Both the position numbers and the translations under genes were made by a program. From Effrenium voratum (taxonomy: Eukaryota; Sar; Dinophyceae; Suessiales; Symbiodiniaceae), in the NCBI GenBank assembly GCA_963377175.1, contig CAUJNA010003500.1, positions 410,670 to 474,669 of the forward strand: a DNA stretch of 64,000 nucleotides. Reading direction: 5' to 3'. Shown here in pieces: positions 32,525 through 41,758 of the stretch; position 1 is the first letter of the stretch; the number at the start of each line of letters is the position of its first letter. Under the pieces are notes generated by a model. It was not told where the DNA came from, searched no databases, and saw only the letters and a program-made list of their open reading frames with translations.

Positions 32525-33532
32525 CATTACTCTTTCTCTGTCCTTGGCTCTTCACGGCCCTTTGGCCCAATGCGCTCCACGGCTACACGCCACATATGTT
32601 CAGAGGTTGCTGGTTCTACCCCAAGGCGTTTGGCCGATTGCCAATTTGGAAAGCCATATCCAGGGGGCTTTGGTGAGGGCTTTGTTTCTGTTCTCTGTTT
32701 TGTTTGGTCCCAGGTCCCTGTCGCTTGAACACGTCGGACCGAAGCAACACATCCTTGAAGCGGTGGCCATTACATGCATCGATCGTACTGACGCGATTTG
32801 CGACTTGACAACGGTTGAAGTCTCAGCATGGACAGTAGGTGAGAAGGACCAGCATCTGGATTTGTATGGTTTATGCCTGGCAGGAAACATAGCAAACTAC
32901 ACCTTAGTGAAACCAGAAGCCACTATTCCAACTTGATGTCCGCAAGTGAGGATGACAAGACACAACTGGGAGCCTGTCTCTAGAAGATTTGTGGGCTTTG
33001 GCTTGGAAGAATGTCTTGAACAGGCCGCAGTTGGTTTTGCTCATTCGGCTTTATGGATTTGTTGAGCAACACGTGTCACAGGTGATTTAGCCAATGTTTG
33101 TGTTGCTCCTCAATCCAGTCAGCCAGCGTGCACAAATATCGCCATAACGTGTTTTAAGCATCAACATCTGGGACCCCACCCGATGCGCGACCCGATTCAC
33201 GTGCATTAGTTTCGAAACAGATGCCCCCCTACAAATGTTGCTGTCCCTGCTTCCCGGAAATGGTTCTTCCCTTGAAGGAGAGAGAGAGAGAGAGCTCCGT
33301 ATTCCCTCAACTTTTAGCGGAGATCTCTTTGTTGGATGAAAGGTGTTGAAGCAACTAACCCGTCCAAGTTCGAATGCTCGCTTGGTACAGATCCTCTCAG
33401 AGGGCCCCAAGTGGAAAACTTGGTTTCCCCCCTTTCAATCAACCCCAAAGGACCCAGCCTCCAAATTGAGACAGATCCGAAGCCATCACTTTTTTCACCT
33501 CGTGAATCCTCCTTGGGACTTTCTTTCGGGCC
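32525..33532. other. Intergenic
   Basis: A 130-codon ORF at 32544-32936 and smaller ones lack recognisable motifs. An AG microsatellite lies at 33280-33294. No exon is assigned. Confidence 0.35.
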
Positions 33533-34001
33533 ATGGCAAAGAAGCCTCACCAAGTACCCAACCCGAGGCTTTCGCCGCGCTCCAACCGCAAGCGCAAAAG
33601 GGAGGTCCAGCTGGGTGCCCTTTTTACCCCTTTTTGGCCGAGGGTCCCCCAACTAAAATAGACTACAAGAAACAAAACATAGATTGAAAAAAACAGGTAC
33701 CAACTTATTCTAACCTCTCTACTGGAGGACCTAGTGGGTTTTCAGGTGGCGGCGGCTGAAGCACGGCCTGGGCCTGGCCACCAGTGCGCCGCTGGATGCG
33801 CCCAACGCAGTTCTGACGCTCGCCGACGAATCGACCCGCGAACCGCGCCGGAATCGGGCGAAATGGGTGTGGCTCAAAATTAATCAGGGGCAAGCCGCAG
33901 GGTTTGGTCCATGCTTCCACTTACTAGGGCAAGCCATTTTGGCACCATTTTTTTTGAGCCACAAGCAAATGACTCCTCCAGTGGTTCTTATGTTGTCCTG
34001 A
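33533..34001 (+). CDS. Three-exon gene with two introner introns
   Basis: Exon 1 (33533-33604) starts at ATG in a good context (GCCATGGC) and encodes MAKKPHQVPNPRLSPRSNRK then RKRE, a basic nuclear-localisation-like run. Intron 1 (33605-33734) is exactly a CTAG-family element. Exon 2 (33735-33866, 44 codons, phase 0 both ends) reads WVFRWRRLKHGLGLATSAPL then DAPNAVLTLADESTREPRRN and RAKW. Intron 2 (33867-33965) is exactly a GTGTGGCTC-family element. Exon 3 adds QMTPPVVLMLS and a TGA at 33999-34001. The predicted protein is about 79 residues, strongly basic, and unlike any family I know. Both element boundaries preserve frame. Exon 3 could instead continue elsewhere. Confidence 0.5.
33605..33734 (+). 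mobile_element. CTAG-family introner, intron 1 of 33533 gene
   Basis: Starts GTCCAGCTGGGTGCCC, contains CCCCCAACTAAAATAGACTACA and ends CTACTGGAGGACCTAG. The tips supply GT and AG. Removing exactly these 130 nt joins two phase-0 exons. Confidence 0.65.
33867..33965 (+). mobile_element. GTGTGGCTC-family introner, intron 2 of 33533 gene
   Basis: Starts GTGTGGCTCAAAATTAATC and ends TTTTTTTTGAGCCACAAG. It shares its core and TIRs with 6617-6713 and has GT and AG at the tips. Confidence 0.6.
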
Positions 34002-35614
34002 CGAATGGTGCCTTCAAGCAATTCCTAGGGGAAAACATGGAACGGCATCAGGAAAACACCAAAGGAAGAGGACGGCCACAAATTGGAAAACCATGGGGCA
34101 ACCATCGCATTCTTTTCCACGGGTCCCAACCATCGTTTTTTGGACACTTGGGAATTTTGGACAGGGGAAAACGCAGATTTCCTTTTGGTTCTCCTTTCAA
34201 ACCAACCCAAAACGGGTATGACTTTTCGAACAGGCCCTTGGTGGACATCATTTGTCTGGAGGTTGATGTCCATCTTTTACTCTACATCAAGATTTATTGC
34301 CAAATGGGGAAGCACGACTACTTGGGCTTATTGGCATCGCTGTCCTTTGTAGTCGGCTTGGTCGAACCCTGATGACTTCACTGGTGGCTTGGTGCTCATT
34401 GGCGATTGCAATTTGTTTCCAAACACGCACCTATGCTCGTTTTTGCCTGGCTGGATCTTGACAGCCTAGCTGCGTTTGTAGTGGCTGCGGTTGGTTGTCA
34501 CTTTGGGTATTTTGGGTGCAGGTTGGAAACAGTTCAGCTGGCTGCCTGCTTGGCTGGCTGGCTGGCGGGTTGGTTGGGGGTTGGTGGCCTTTTGTTCTTT
34601 GCTGGGCTTCGCCTGCTCATACAGTGCATCGTTGGCAGGATGGTTGAAGTTGTTACGTGCGAACCAGCTGCTTTCACTAGATGGTTGCTTCTTCGCAAAA
34701 TCAAACAAGGACTAGACCGATCAGAACGGTTGGCAAAGGATTTGTGCGCTTGCAGTACCTTGCGCTTTTGTACAGTCTTGTCTTTCGGGTTGAGATGCGC
34801 CGCATAGTGAGGTTTGGTCAAACATACAATAGTGCATGGCCTATTTGCTTCCCCTTTGAATCCCGTTGCAAACCTGAAGCAAAGCACTCAATCTTTACTT
34901 GGTGGCTCCCAGCCATCCCCTTTGCCTTTTAGCCTTTTAGTGTTTGGTGGCAGTTTCCATTTAACCCACCAAAAGTTAAACTTTTAGCAGAGGATCTGAG
35001 GCCAGCCCAGTCTAGCTTAACCAATCCCTGTACTGCCAGCTACCACTATAGTGGGCCACCCAGGTGTCTTACCTCTACATCTTCACTGTTCTTGGCATGT
35101 TTTTTGGTCTTTTAGTTTGTTGGTTCTGTTCATTTTTTTGGGGGGTCTGCAAAAAACAAAGTTTTTAGCCACCATACCAAGAGTAGAGATGACATATATA
35201 TATATAGGTTTTACATGGTTTGCCCTGGACACTTCCTACAATGCTCCTAGCAATAATGGGCAGTGCTCTTTCGCCCAGTGGATCCCAGCCCAGCCCTTCG
35301 ATCCATTTCCTCGCAGCTTTTTGAAGGGTAGCTCCATGGTTACCGCTGTTCCATGTTGCTCTTATGTGGATGGGGACCATTTTCCACTGCGCAGTTGGGG
35401 TTTACCCCCCAGTCCTGGGGGTTTCATCCGTTCCAACTGGTGCCGGGCTTGGAATTTGTCCATCCACAATGTGAACATGTCCGAAGGACCACACGAATCG
35501 GTTTAGTAAAGAGACTTTTTTTCTCACTTCTTCGGGTTCTGACTGGTTTAGTAAAGAGACATTTTTCCTCACTTCTTCGGGTTCTGACAAGGGAGAACTG
35601 GTATCACCGCGTAG
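34002..35614. other. Intergenic, dispersed repeats
   Basis: A GCTCCCAGCC-type element (34906-35005) carries the hairpin CCAAAAGTTAAACTTTTAGC and ends GATCTGAGGCCAG. The CACTGTTCTTGGCATG repeat lies at 35082-35193. A direct repeat of about 55 bp (GGTTTAGTAAAGAGAC...) lies at 35499-35585. Long ORFs at 34406-34807 contain a GGCTGGCTGG run and are not convincing. Confidence 0.45.
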
Positions 35615-35733
35615 GTCGCCTCACTGCGAAGCCTGCCGAGGTATCGTGACCCCAAGACCTTCGGCAGCTGCATCTGCCCAGCCACGGACTCCCCCCTCTA
35701 CCGCACGCGCGGGGCCCTAGCGAGTGCGGGGAG
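35615..35733 (+). CDS. Internal exon, unknown protein
   Basis: After CGCGTAG|G the frame reads VASLRSLPRYRDPKTFGSCI then CPATDSPLYRTRGALASAG, followed by a GTTGGG donor at 35734. Strongly protein-like with two cysteines, and open only in this frame without a start codon. It is therefore an internal exon. Family unknown. Confidence 0.45.
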
Positions 35734-36442
35734 GTTGGGGAGAATGCCAGAGGGAACTGGCCGGCTCGTCCTTTTTCTTTGGGGGGGGGTGTCCCTTGTT
35801 CAGGGATTTGAAGGGAAACCAAAAGGAAAGCCGAAGCCTATTTTGGGGGGTCTCGAAAAAGATGCTCCCAGATGAGATGTCTCGATTGATTTCTAGACCC
35901 CTGGCACCTTTGAGACAGGGCACCCAAAGGAAGATGTTTAAAAGATGATGTGTTTAGCTTGATGGTTGTTGGTTGAAACATGTTTCCCATGTTTGATCTT
36001 ATTGTGATTTAGTGGTTGAAATCCAAATCCACTTAACTGCTAAAGTTTGATGTTTTTTTCTCCCCAAACCCAACGTCAATCAAGTTAGCATCTGTCTCAA
36101 AGTTGGAGCTTTAGCCCAGGTCGTGCGGGTGTTTGGCGGGTGTTTGGCTGGAAGGGACGGCCTAAAGGGCCGAGAAAAGGATGAATCCAAGTTTGCGGTT
36201 CAGCGCTTTGGGAGGGGCATAAGGAGGACACGCATTTTCCGAAATGTCCCTCAGAATCTGGAGGAGGAATCAATTGGCCACATCCCTTGCTGGATCTGCA
36301 AGCTTTTTGGCATCTTCAGCATTCAGTTTCTCCAAAAGGACTCTCCAGAGCTTCACCAAGACACCCCTTTCCCTCCGGTTCACTTGGCACTGGCACAAAG
36401 TCTCCCTTCTCACTGCGTGTCACCCGGTTCTGCCCAGTGTGC

Positions 36443-36680
36443 GAATGGCGGGTGCGGGTGCCATGGCTTTGCGGAGCCTGCGCCGCGTGACCCTGGCCCA
36501 GGCGCGCTGGAGGGGGCAGAGTATGTCCTTCCAGACCCCATTTTCTCTCTCCTGGGCAGAGTGGGTCTCCTTCCATCCGGCGCGCCGCGGTTTTTCGATG
36601 AGGTCTGGGGGTTGTCCTTCTTGGGACTGTCTGAGAAGATTCAAGACGAAGGGTCCTTGTTTTGGACAATTGCAAGTCAA
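36443..36680 (+). CDS. Conserved upstream ORF in unit A, possible 5' exon
   Basis: An ATG at about 36460 gives MALRSLRRVTLAQARWRG. Unit B at the equivalent place gives MALRFLRRLAQARERRG. The Arg/Ala/Leu-rich, acid-poor start looks like a mitochondrial presequence. It may be the first exon of the EsV-1-7/nuclease gene, whose repeat exon lacks a start codon. Downstream of this the paralogues differ by one base in frame (TTTTTCGATG against TTTTTCCGACG), so the exon must end early, or the segment is untranslated. Alternative frames (FDEVWGLSFLGLSEKIQDEG) are equally conserved. Confidence 0.25.
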
Positions 36681-37324
36681 ATCCTTTGCACTATTGCAAT
36701 GCGATGTTTGTCGCCCTTGTGTGCTGTTTTCCGCGAGGGTGGCTTGACTCAGACAAACAGTGGAACATCATTGTTTGGTTCTAATGCCGGGCTTCAACAA
36801 TCAATGAGCACCGAGATCTCTGTTCTTCAAAGAATCGATGCCCTGCCGCAACCCATTCGCACGCCATCGCAGTCTCTGGCAGGCGCCACTGCTGCCATGT
36901 CCAGTGCAGGGCCGGCGCACTTTTGCAGGGCTGGTGCTGGGAGGAGTCCGGGACCAGCGTGGAGGACGCCGTGGCGTGGAATGCGGATTGCTGAGTGCGA
37001 GATGACCCGGAAATGCTTGTTTCCCCAAAGGGAAGCCACAAGAGAATGGATGTTTCATTCTTCCCGCCTCCCACTAGGTTGATAGGTTGCTGTTTCTCGT
37101 GCTGTTTGCAGCTGCCTTGACTGCACGCTGCTGTTCCCTCATTGTCGTGTTTTTGTTGTTTTTTTAGCTGCTTTTTGATGAAAAGCGCAGCCCCCAGGAA
37201 TCTGAAAAACGCAGTTCCCAGGGCGTCCCCTTCTGATAGATTAACAGGTTGCTGTTGCTAGTTCTGCTTGCAGCTGGCTGGCCTGCATGCTGGTTCTGTT
37301 CCCTACCGCGTCGTGTTTTGTGAG

Positions 37325-39346
37325 GAGAGTGCGACCACGGCACGCGCAGCACGCCCGACAGCTTCTTTGCCAAGACTCGCCTGGCGTTTCGCAAGCCGAA
37401 CATTGGCACACCGGCAGGGCAGTCTGGCTCCTGTGTGTGCGGACGCGCGATCCACCCGTCGTTTGGATTTCAGCACGATGCACGACCATCTTGCTGTGCC
37501 ACCTGCAAAGAGGATGGGATGGTGAACATCAAGAGCCCCAAATGCAGGTGTGGCAGGACCGTACCGTATTTCGGGATGCCAGGTGATGCTCGGGCAACTT
37601 GCTGTGCCAACTGCAAAGGGGATGGGATGGTGAACATCAGGAGCCCCAAATGCAGGTGTGGCAGAGCCCAACCTTTTTTCAGGATGCCAGGCGATGCTCG
37701 GGCAACTTGCTGTGCCAACTGCAAAGAGGATGGGATGGTGAACATCAAGAGCCCCAAATGCAGGTGTGGCAGGGCCATACCGTATTTCGGGATGCCAGAT
37801 GATGCTCGGGCAACTTGCTGTGCCAACTGCAAAGAGGATGGGATGGTGAACATGAGGAGCCCCAAATGCAGGTGTGGCAGAGTTGAACCAGTTTTCGGGA
37901 TGCCAGGTGATGCTCGGGCAACTTGCTGTGCCAACTGCAAAGAGGATGGGATGGTGAACATCAGGAGCCCCAAATGCAGGTGTGGCAGAGCCTTTTCGGG
38001 ATGCCAGGTGATGCTCGGGCAACTTGCTGTGCCAACTGCAAAGAGGATGGGATGGTGAACATCAGGAGCCCCAAATGCAGGTGTGGCAGAGTTGAACCAG
38101 TTTTCGGGATGCCAGGTGATGCTCGGGCAACTTGCTGTGCCAACTGCAAAGAGGATGGGATGGTGAACATCAGGAGCCCCAAATGCAGGTGTGGCAGAAC
38201 CCAACCTGTTTTCGGGATGCCAGGTGACGCTCGGGCAACTTGCTGTGCCAACTGCAAAGAGGATGGGATGGTGGACATCAAGAGCCCCAAATGCAGATGT
38301 GGCAGAGTTGAACCAGTTTTCGGGATGCCAGGCGACGCTCGGGCGACTTGCTGTGCCAAGTGTAAAGAGGATGGGATGGTGAACATCAGGAGCCCCAAAT
38401 GCAGGTGTGGCAGAGTTGAACCAGTTTTCGGGATGCCAGGTGATGCTCGGGCAACTTGCTGTGCCAACTGCAAAGAGGATGGGATGGTGAACATCAGGAG
38501 CCCCAAATGCAGGTGTGGCAGGGCCATACCGCATTTCGGGATGCCAGGTGATGCTCGGGCAACTCGCTGTGGTAGCTGTAAAGAGGATGGGATGGTGAAC
38601 ATCAGGAGCCGCAAATGCAGGTGTGGCAGGGCCATACCGCATTTCGGGATGCCAGGCGATGCTCGGGCAACTTGCTGTGCCAACTGCAGAGAGGATGGGA
38701 TGGAAAACATCGTAAGTTTGAGGTGCCTTGTGTGCGGAAAGTGCGCAAGTTATCCAGATGCTACTGGCAAACCTCGGCAATTCTGTGCATTGCATGCTGC
38801 ACAGGTTGGTGCACACGTATTGTCCTCCTCAAATTTTTCACGCGCAGCAAGCGACTGTTTTGACATGTTGGAGGAGGAGGTAGGCTACAGGTTCACTTTT
38901 CGGCACAGATTCGATGCAGCTACCGGCACTTGGTCTGGCAAGGAGTTCGCGGGTCTAATTCCAAAGCGTGCTTTTCTGCCGGATGCATACCACCCGGAGA
39001 GGCGTGAGGTGGTTGAATTTCTGGGGAACTACTATCATGGCTTTCCTGTGGAAAATCCACGGCTGCTTGGTAGCACACATTTCGCTTCATTGTGTTTCGT
39101 TTTGCCACCCCTGTTCGTCAGCTCGCAACTCGTTCTGTTTGAAGGCATAGCAGCTTCATTTGCGTGGGCGGCAAGCCGGCACCGGACGTCTATCGTGACA
39201 CCATGGAACGCCTCGATTTGTTCACTGCGGAGGGGCTCAGCGTCTTTTACATTTGGGAGCACGAATTCGTGGAGTGGCGGAAGCGAGCATCTTGGCAGAA
39301 GCGGGGCTGGGTTTTCTTGAAGCAATTCCCATTGCGAATCTGCTGA
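37325..39346 (+). pseudogene. EsV-1-7 repeat/PD-(D/E)XK nuclease, copy A, frameshifted
   Basis: The exon begins after TTTGTGAG|G (a TGA precedes it in frame, so an upstream exon is required). About 12 tandem 36-residue repeats, 108 bp each, follow. Each has C-x-C-x16-C then C-x2-C with FGMPGDARATCCANC and a DGMVNI linker, plus a last divergent unit with C-x16-C-x2-H (FCALH). This is the EsV-1-7 repeat pattern. After them come LPDAYHPERREVVEFLGNYY and, past an 83-nt GC-donor intron (39062-39144), TMERLDLF and VFYIWEHEF. These are hallmarks of VSR-like PD-(D/E)XK endonucleases. One unit is 101 bp instead of 108 (7 nt missing near 37992), which breaks the frame between repeats 5 and 6. The protein ends LKQFPLRIC at TGA 39344-39346. 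The repeats probably bind zinc and nucleic acid or protein; this is inference. Confidence 0.7.
39062..39144 (+). other. Predicted 83-nt GC-AG intron, copy A
   Basis: The only way to link the nuclease core (ending CCACG) with the in-frame IWEHEF segment is a GC donor, CACG|GCTGCTTGG, and the acceptor TTTGAAG|GCATAG. The paralogue at 43290-43372 has the same length and ends. Confidence 0.55.
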
Positions 39347-39379
39347 TCGGCAGTGCTTCCTTGTAGATAACACTAGTTT

Positions 39380-39900
39380 CCATGACTTAGCATGTCAGAA
39401 ACGTCCAAACTCCTGCCATAACGCCGCAGCACGGTGGTAACAAGCCGGTTTCGGTGGCCAGTTCGTTGGCCGAAGAAGCCGGTTCCCTTACGGGAACTCG
39501 TCGCATTTGTTGCCAGTTTGTCCGCCTACCCAAGCCCAGGCTGCCGCTGGGGAGGCTTTGCCTATCACCAGCCTCCTGCGCCACCATGAGCCAAAGCACA
39601 TGGGCCGAAAAGAAGACTGCGCCTCTCAAAAAAGCTGGTCCAGTGACACCCGCTGTTTCCTTTGATGATGGTAATTGCCCAATTCAAACTCAAAGGGAAG
39701 TTTTTTTTTCGTTGGTTGTGGGAATTGCGCTGGAAGGTCGTTCCCTGATACCACAGGCCTTGGCAATTTCAGGTCCCTACAACCAACTTGCCTTGGGAAC
39801 TGAAGAAATCCAACCTCAAGCGTCAAATCTGGAAACCGTAATTAAACCTTGGCGAGCAAGGCACCCGAATCTGAAAGAAAGCTGAAAAGATTGGCCTTAG
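39380..39900 (+). CDS. Conserved downstream ORF, unit A
   Basis: A + frame here reads EALPITSLLRHHEPKHMGRK and is matched in unit B by EAEPITSLLRRHEPKPMGRK. In unit A it has no ATG and ends at TGA near 39663. A second + frame (39454-39885; RLPLGRLCLSPASCATMSQS) is also conserved. Conservation may simply reflect the recent duplication. It could be a 3' exon, a separate small gene or UTR. Confidence 0.25.
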
Positions 39901-40439
39901 ACCTGGTGGAAACGAGCCTGGGCTTCTAAAGGCGCTTGCAGTGAAACCTCTTTCGTTGTTTGTTTATTGGTGGCAAATTGCTTCAAAGACTCCCTTGCAT
40001 CCTTTGAACAGAGGAAGCTGGGTGTTTGGTAAAGCCATATATATATATATATATATATAAAACTGTATATACATATATACATACACATGTACATTTTTGT
40101 TTTAACGTACATGCTTGTTTACATGTATAGTTGGTATAGTTGTAATTACAGCCATGATTATTCTGTTGACAATTGTATGTTACAATAAACCCATGGCTAT
40201 GCTGGGTCACTTAATTGCCGAACATGGTGAAATCCGCCATGTACAATTCACCCTGCTACATTTCCCGATGGCACCCTTGGTTCGCTGGTTTCGACAATAG
40301 GCCATCGAGAGTACCGACAAGGCCGTTGATATTGGTTCATTGCTAGTGACAGTAGGATTGGTGCTAAACAACCCTAGAAACTCCGCAAGTTTCTCATTTG
40401 TACAGGAAGCCGCAAGGGGATGGCTATTCACCTACTGTG
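39901..40439. other. Spacer between duplicated units
   Basis: It contains a TA microsatellite (40037-40080) and no supported exon. Confidence 0.45.
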
Positions 40440-40683
40440 ACGGAAGCTCACTGGTTCCTTCAGATACTCTTTCCTCGGGTTCCTTTTTCGTGCGTAGGAG
40501 GGCTTCTGAACCTCTTTTTGATCTTCAGCATCGCATTTCTCCAAAAACACATCTTCTCCAGGTGCCGGGCTTTCACAGAACCCCCTTTCCCCTTGAAATC
40601 ACTTGGCACTGGAAGGAAGTCTGCCTTCTCATTGCGTGTCTACCCGCTACTTCTGAGCGTGGAGCACGGCACGGCCGCGTGCC

Positions 40684-40830
40684 ATGGCTCTGCGGTTTCT
40701 GCGCCGCTTGGCCCAGGCGCGGGAGCGGAGGGGCGTCTTTCCATCCGGCGCGCCGCCCGCGGTTTTTCCGACGAGGTCTGGGGGTTGTCCGTCTTGGGAC
40801 TATCTGAGAAGATTCAAGACGAAGGGTCCT
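40684..40830 (+). CDS. Conserved upstream ORF in unit B, possible 5' exon
   Basis: ATG at 40684 gives MALRFLRRLAQARERRGVF, the counterpart of MALRSLRRVTLAQARWRG in unit A, with a presequence-like basic amphipathic start. It is interrupted downstream by the transposon at 40832. Whether it is spliced to the repeat exon at 41759 cannot be told from sequence alone. Confidence 0.25.
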
Positions 40831-40831
40831 T

Positions 40832-41154
40832 CCTGGAGGCCCAATTGATACAGAAAAAAGTGCTCGATTGCATTTTCGGAGTTCGAACGTTTTTTTCTGC
40901 CCGATTGGAAACGAACAGTTTTGAAGACGGCTTGGCCCGAAATGCGCACCGCGTTTCGAGCGCAATTCGGCGCAACTTCGGGCGCAACTTCGCGCAACTC
41001 GGGCGCAAATCCGCGCAACCGAGCGCAATTTTAACAACTGCCCAAATTCTGGTCACTACACTAGCGCCAAGTCGCTGTCTCCCAGAAACGTTTCGGGCAC
41101 TTTTTGCGCCAAAAACATTCGAGCACTAATTTCTGTATCAATTGGGCCTCCAGG
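40832..41154. mobile_element. 323-bp TIR transposon (MITE), copy 1
   Basis: The ends are near-perfect inverted repeats of about 34 bp, including GGCCCAATTGATACAGAAA and TTTCTGTATCAATTGGGCC, bounded by CCTGGAGG and CCTCCAGG. A TT dinucleotide lies at each side, and unit A shows the empty site with a single TT. The interior has tandem GGGCGCAA/GAGCGCAATT motifs shared with 49779-50108. There is no transposase, so it is non-autonomous. Confidence 0.85.
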
Positions 41155-41758
41155 TTGTTTTGGAGAACTGCAGGGTGAATCCTTTGCACTAGCGGAATCC
41201 GATATGTTGGAACCTTTTTTTCCCCCGTGTTTTTGTTCCCCCTTTTTTACCGATGAGGTTTATTCCGAGAAGGCAGCAGCTGCAAGGTCCATCCTTCGAA
41301 CCCAAGGCCCATCCTTTGAACGATTCGCATCCGATGTTTGTCGCCGTGGAGGTTGCGTGCCAGCATGCGTTCCACCTCATGTTTAGTTCCGATGTTGGGC
41401 TTCAAGAATCATGCGTGCCGAGATCTCTTCAAGTATGGTTGTTCAAGACTCGGGGCAATTGTGACAAGTCGTTCGCAAGCCTGGTATGCGCAGTCTCTGC
41501 CAGGCGCCGCTGCCGTGTCCAGCGCAGTGTTGGCGCCCTTTCGCAGGGGAGTCGCTGGGCGGTGTCCGGGGGCAGCGTGGAGGACGGCGTGGATTACGGA
41601 CGGCTGAGTGTGAGATGACCCAGAAATGCTTGTTTCCCGAAAGGAAGCCACAAGAAAAATGGTTGTTTCATTCTTCCAGCCTCTCAACAAATTAACGTTG
41701 GCGCTGGTTGCAGCCTGAGCTGCATGCTGGCTGTTCCTGACGCGTCGAGTTTTGGGAG

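Larger units (their letters stand above)
36120..39900. repeat. Segmental duplication, unit A
   Basis: This segment aligns with 40440-44270. Landmarks in order: a 5' region with GCTCTGCGG/GCTTTGCGG and GGGACTRTCTGAGAAGATTC; an EsV-1-7/nuclease gene; and a 3' region with GGAGGCTTTGCCTATCACCA against GGAGGCTGAACCTATCACCA. Unit A lacks the 323-bp transposon found in unit B. It also lacks a second, smaller stretch (B about 41189-41330). At 37080-37280 it has an internal tandem copy of a GATAGGTTGCTGT/GATTAACAGGTTGCTGT block. Confidence 0.8.

Noticed and set aside
36123..37082. 319-codon + ORF upstream of copy A
   Set aside because: It spans several blocks whose alignment with unit B contains indels that break this frame. 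Only short parts are protein-like, so the length is probably chance in GC-rich sequence.
37470..38816. 448-codon minus-strand ORF (and similar at 41409-42308, 42327-42938)
   Set aside because: These are mirror frames of the 108-bp EsV-1-7 repeat array. A repeat with no stop in one unit stays open in every unit. The cysteine pattern and C-terminal domain exist only on the + strand.
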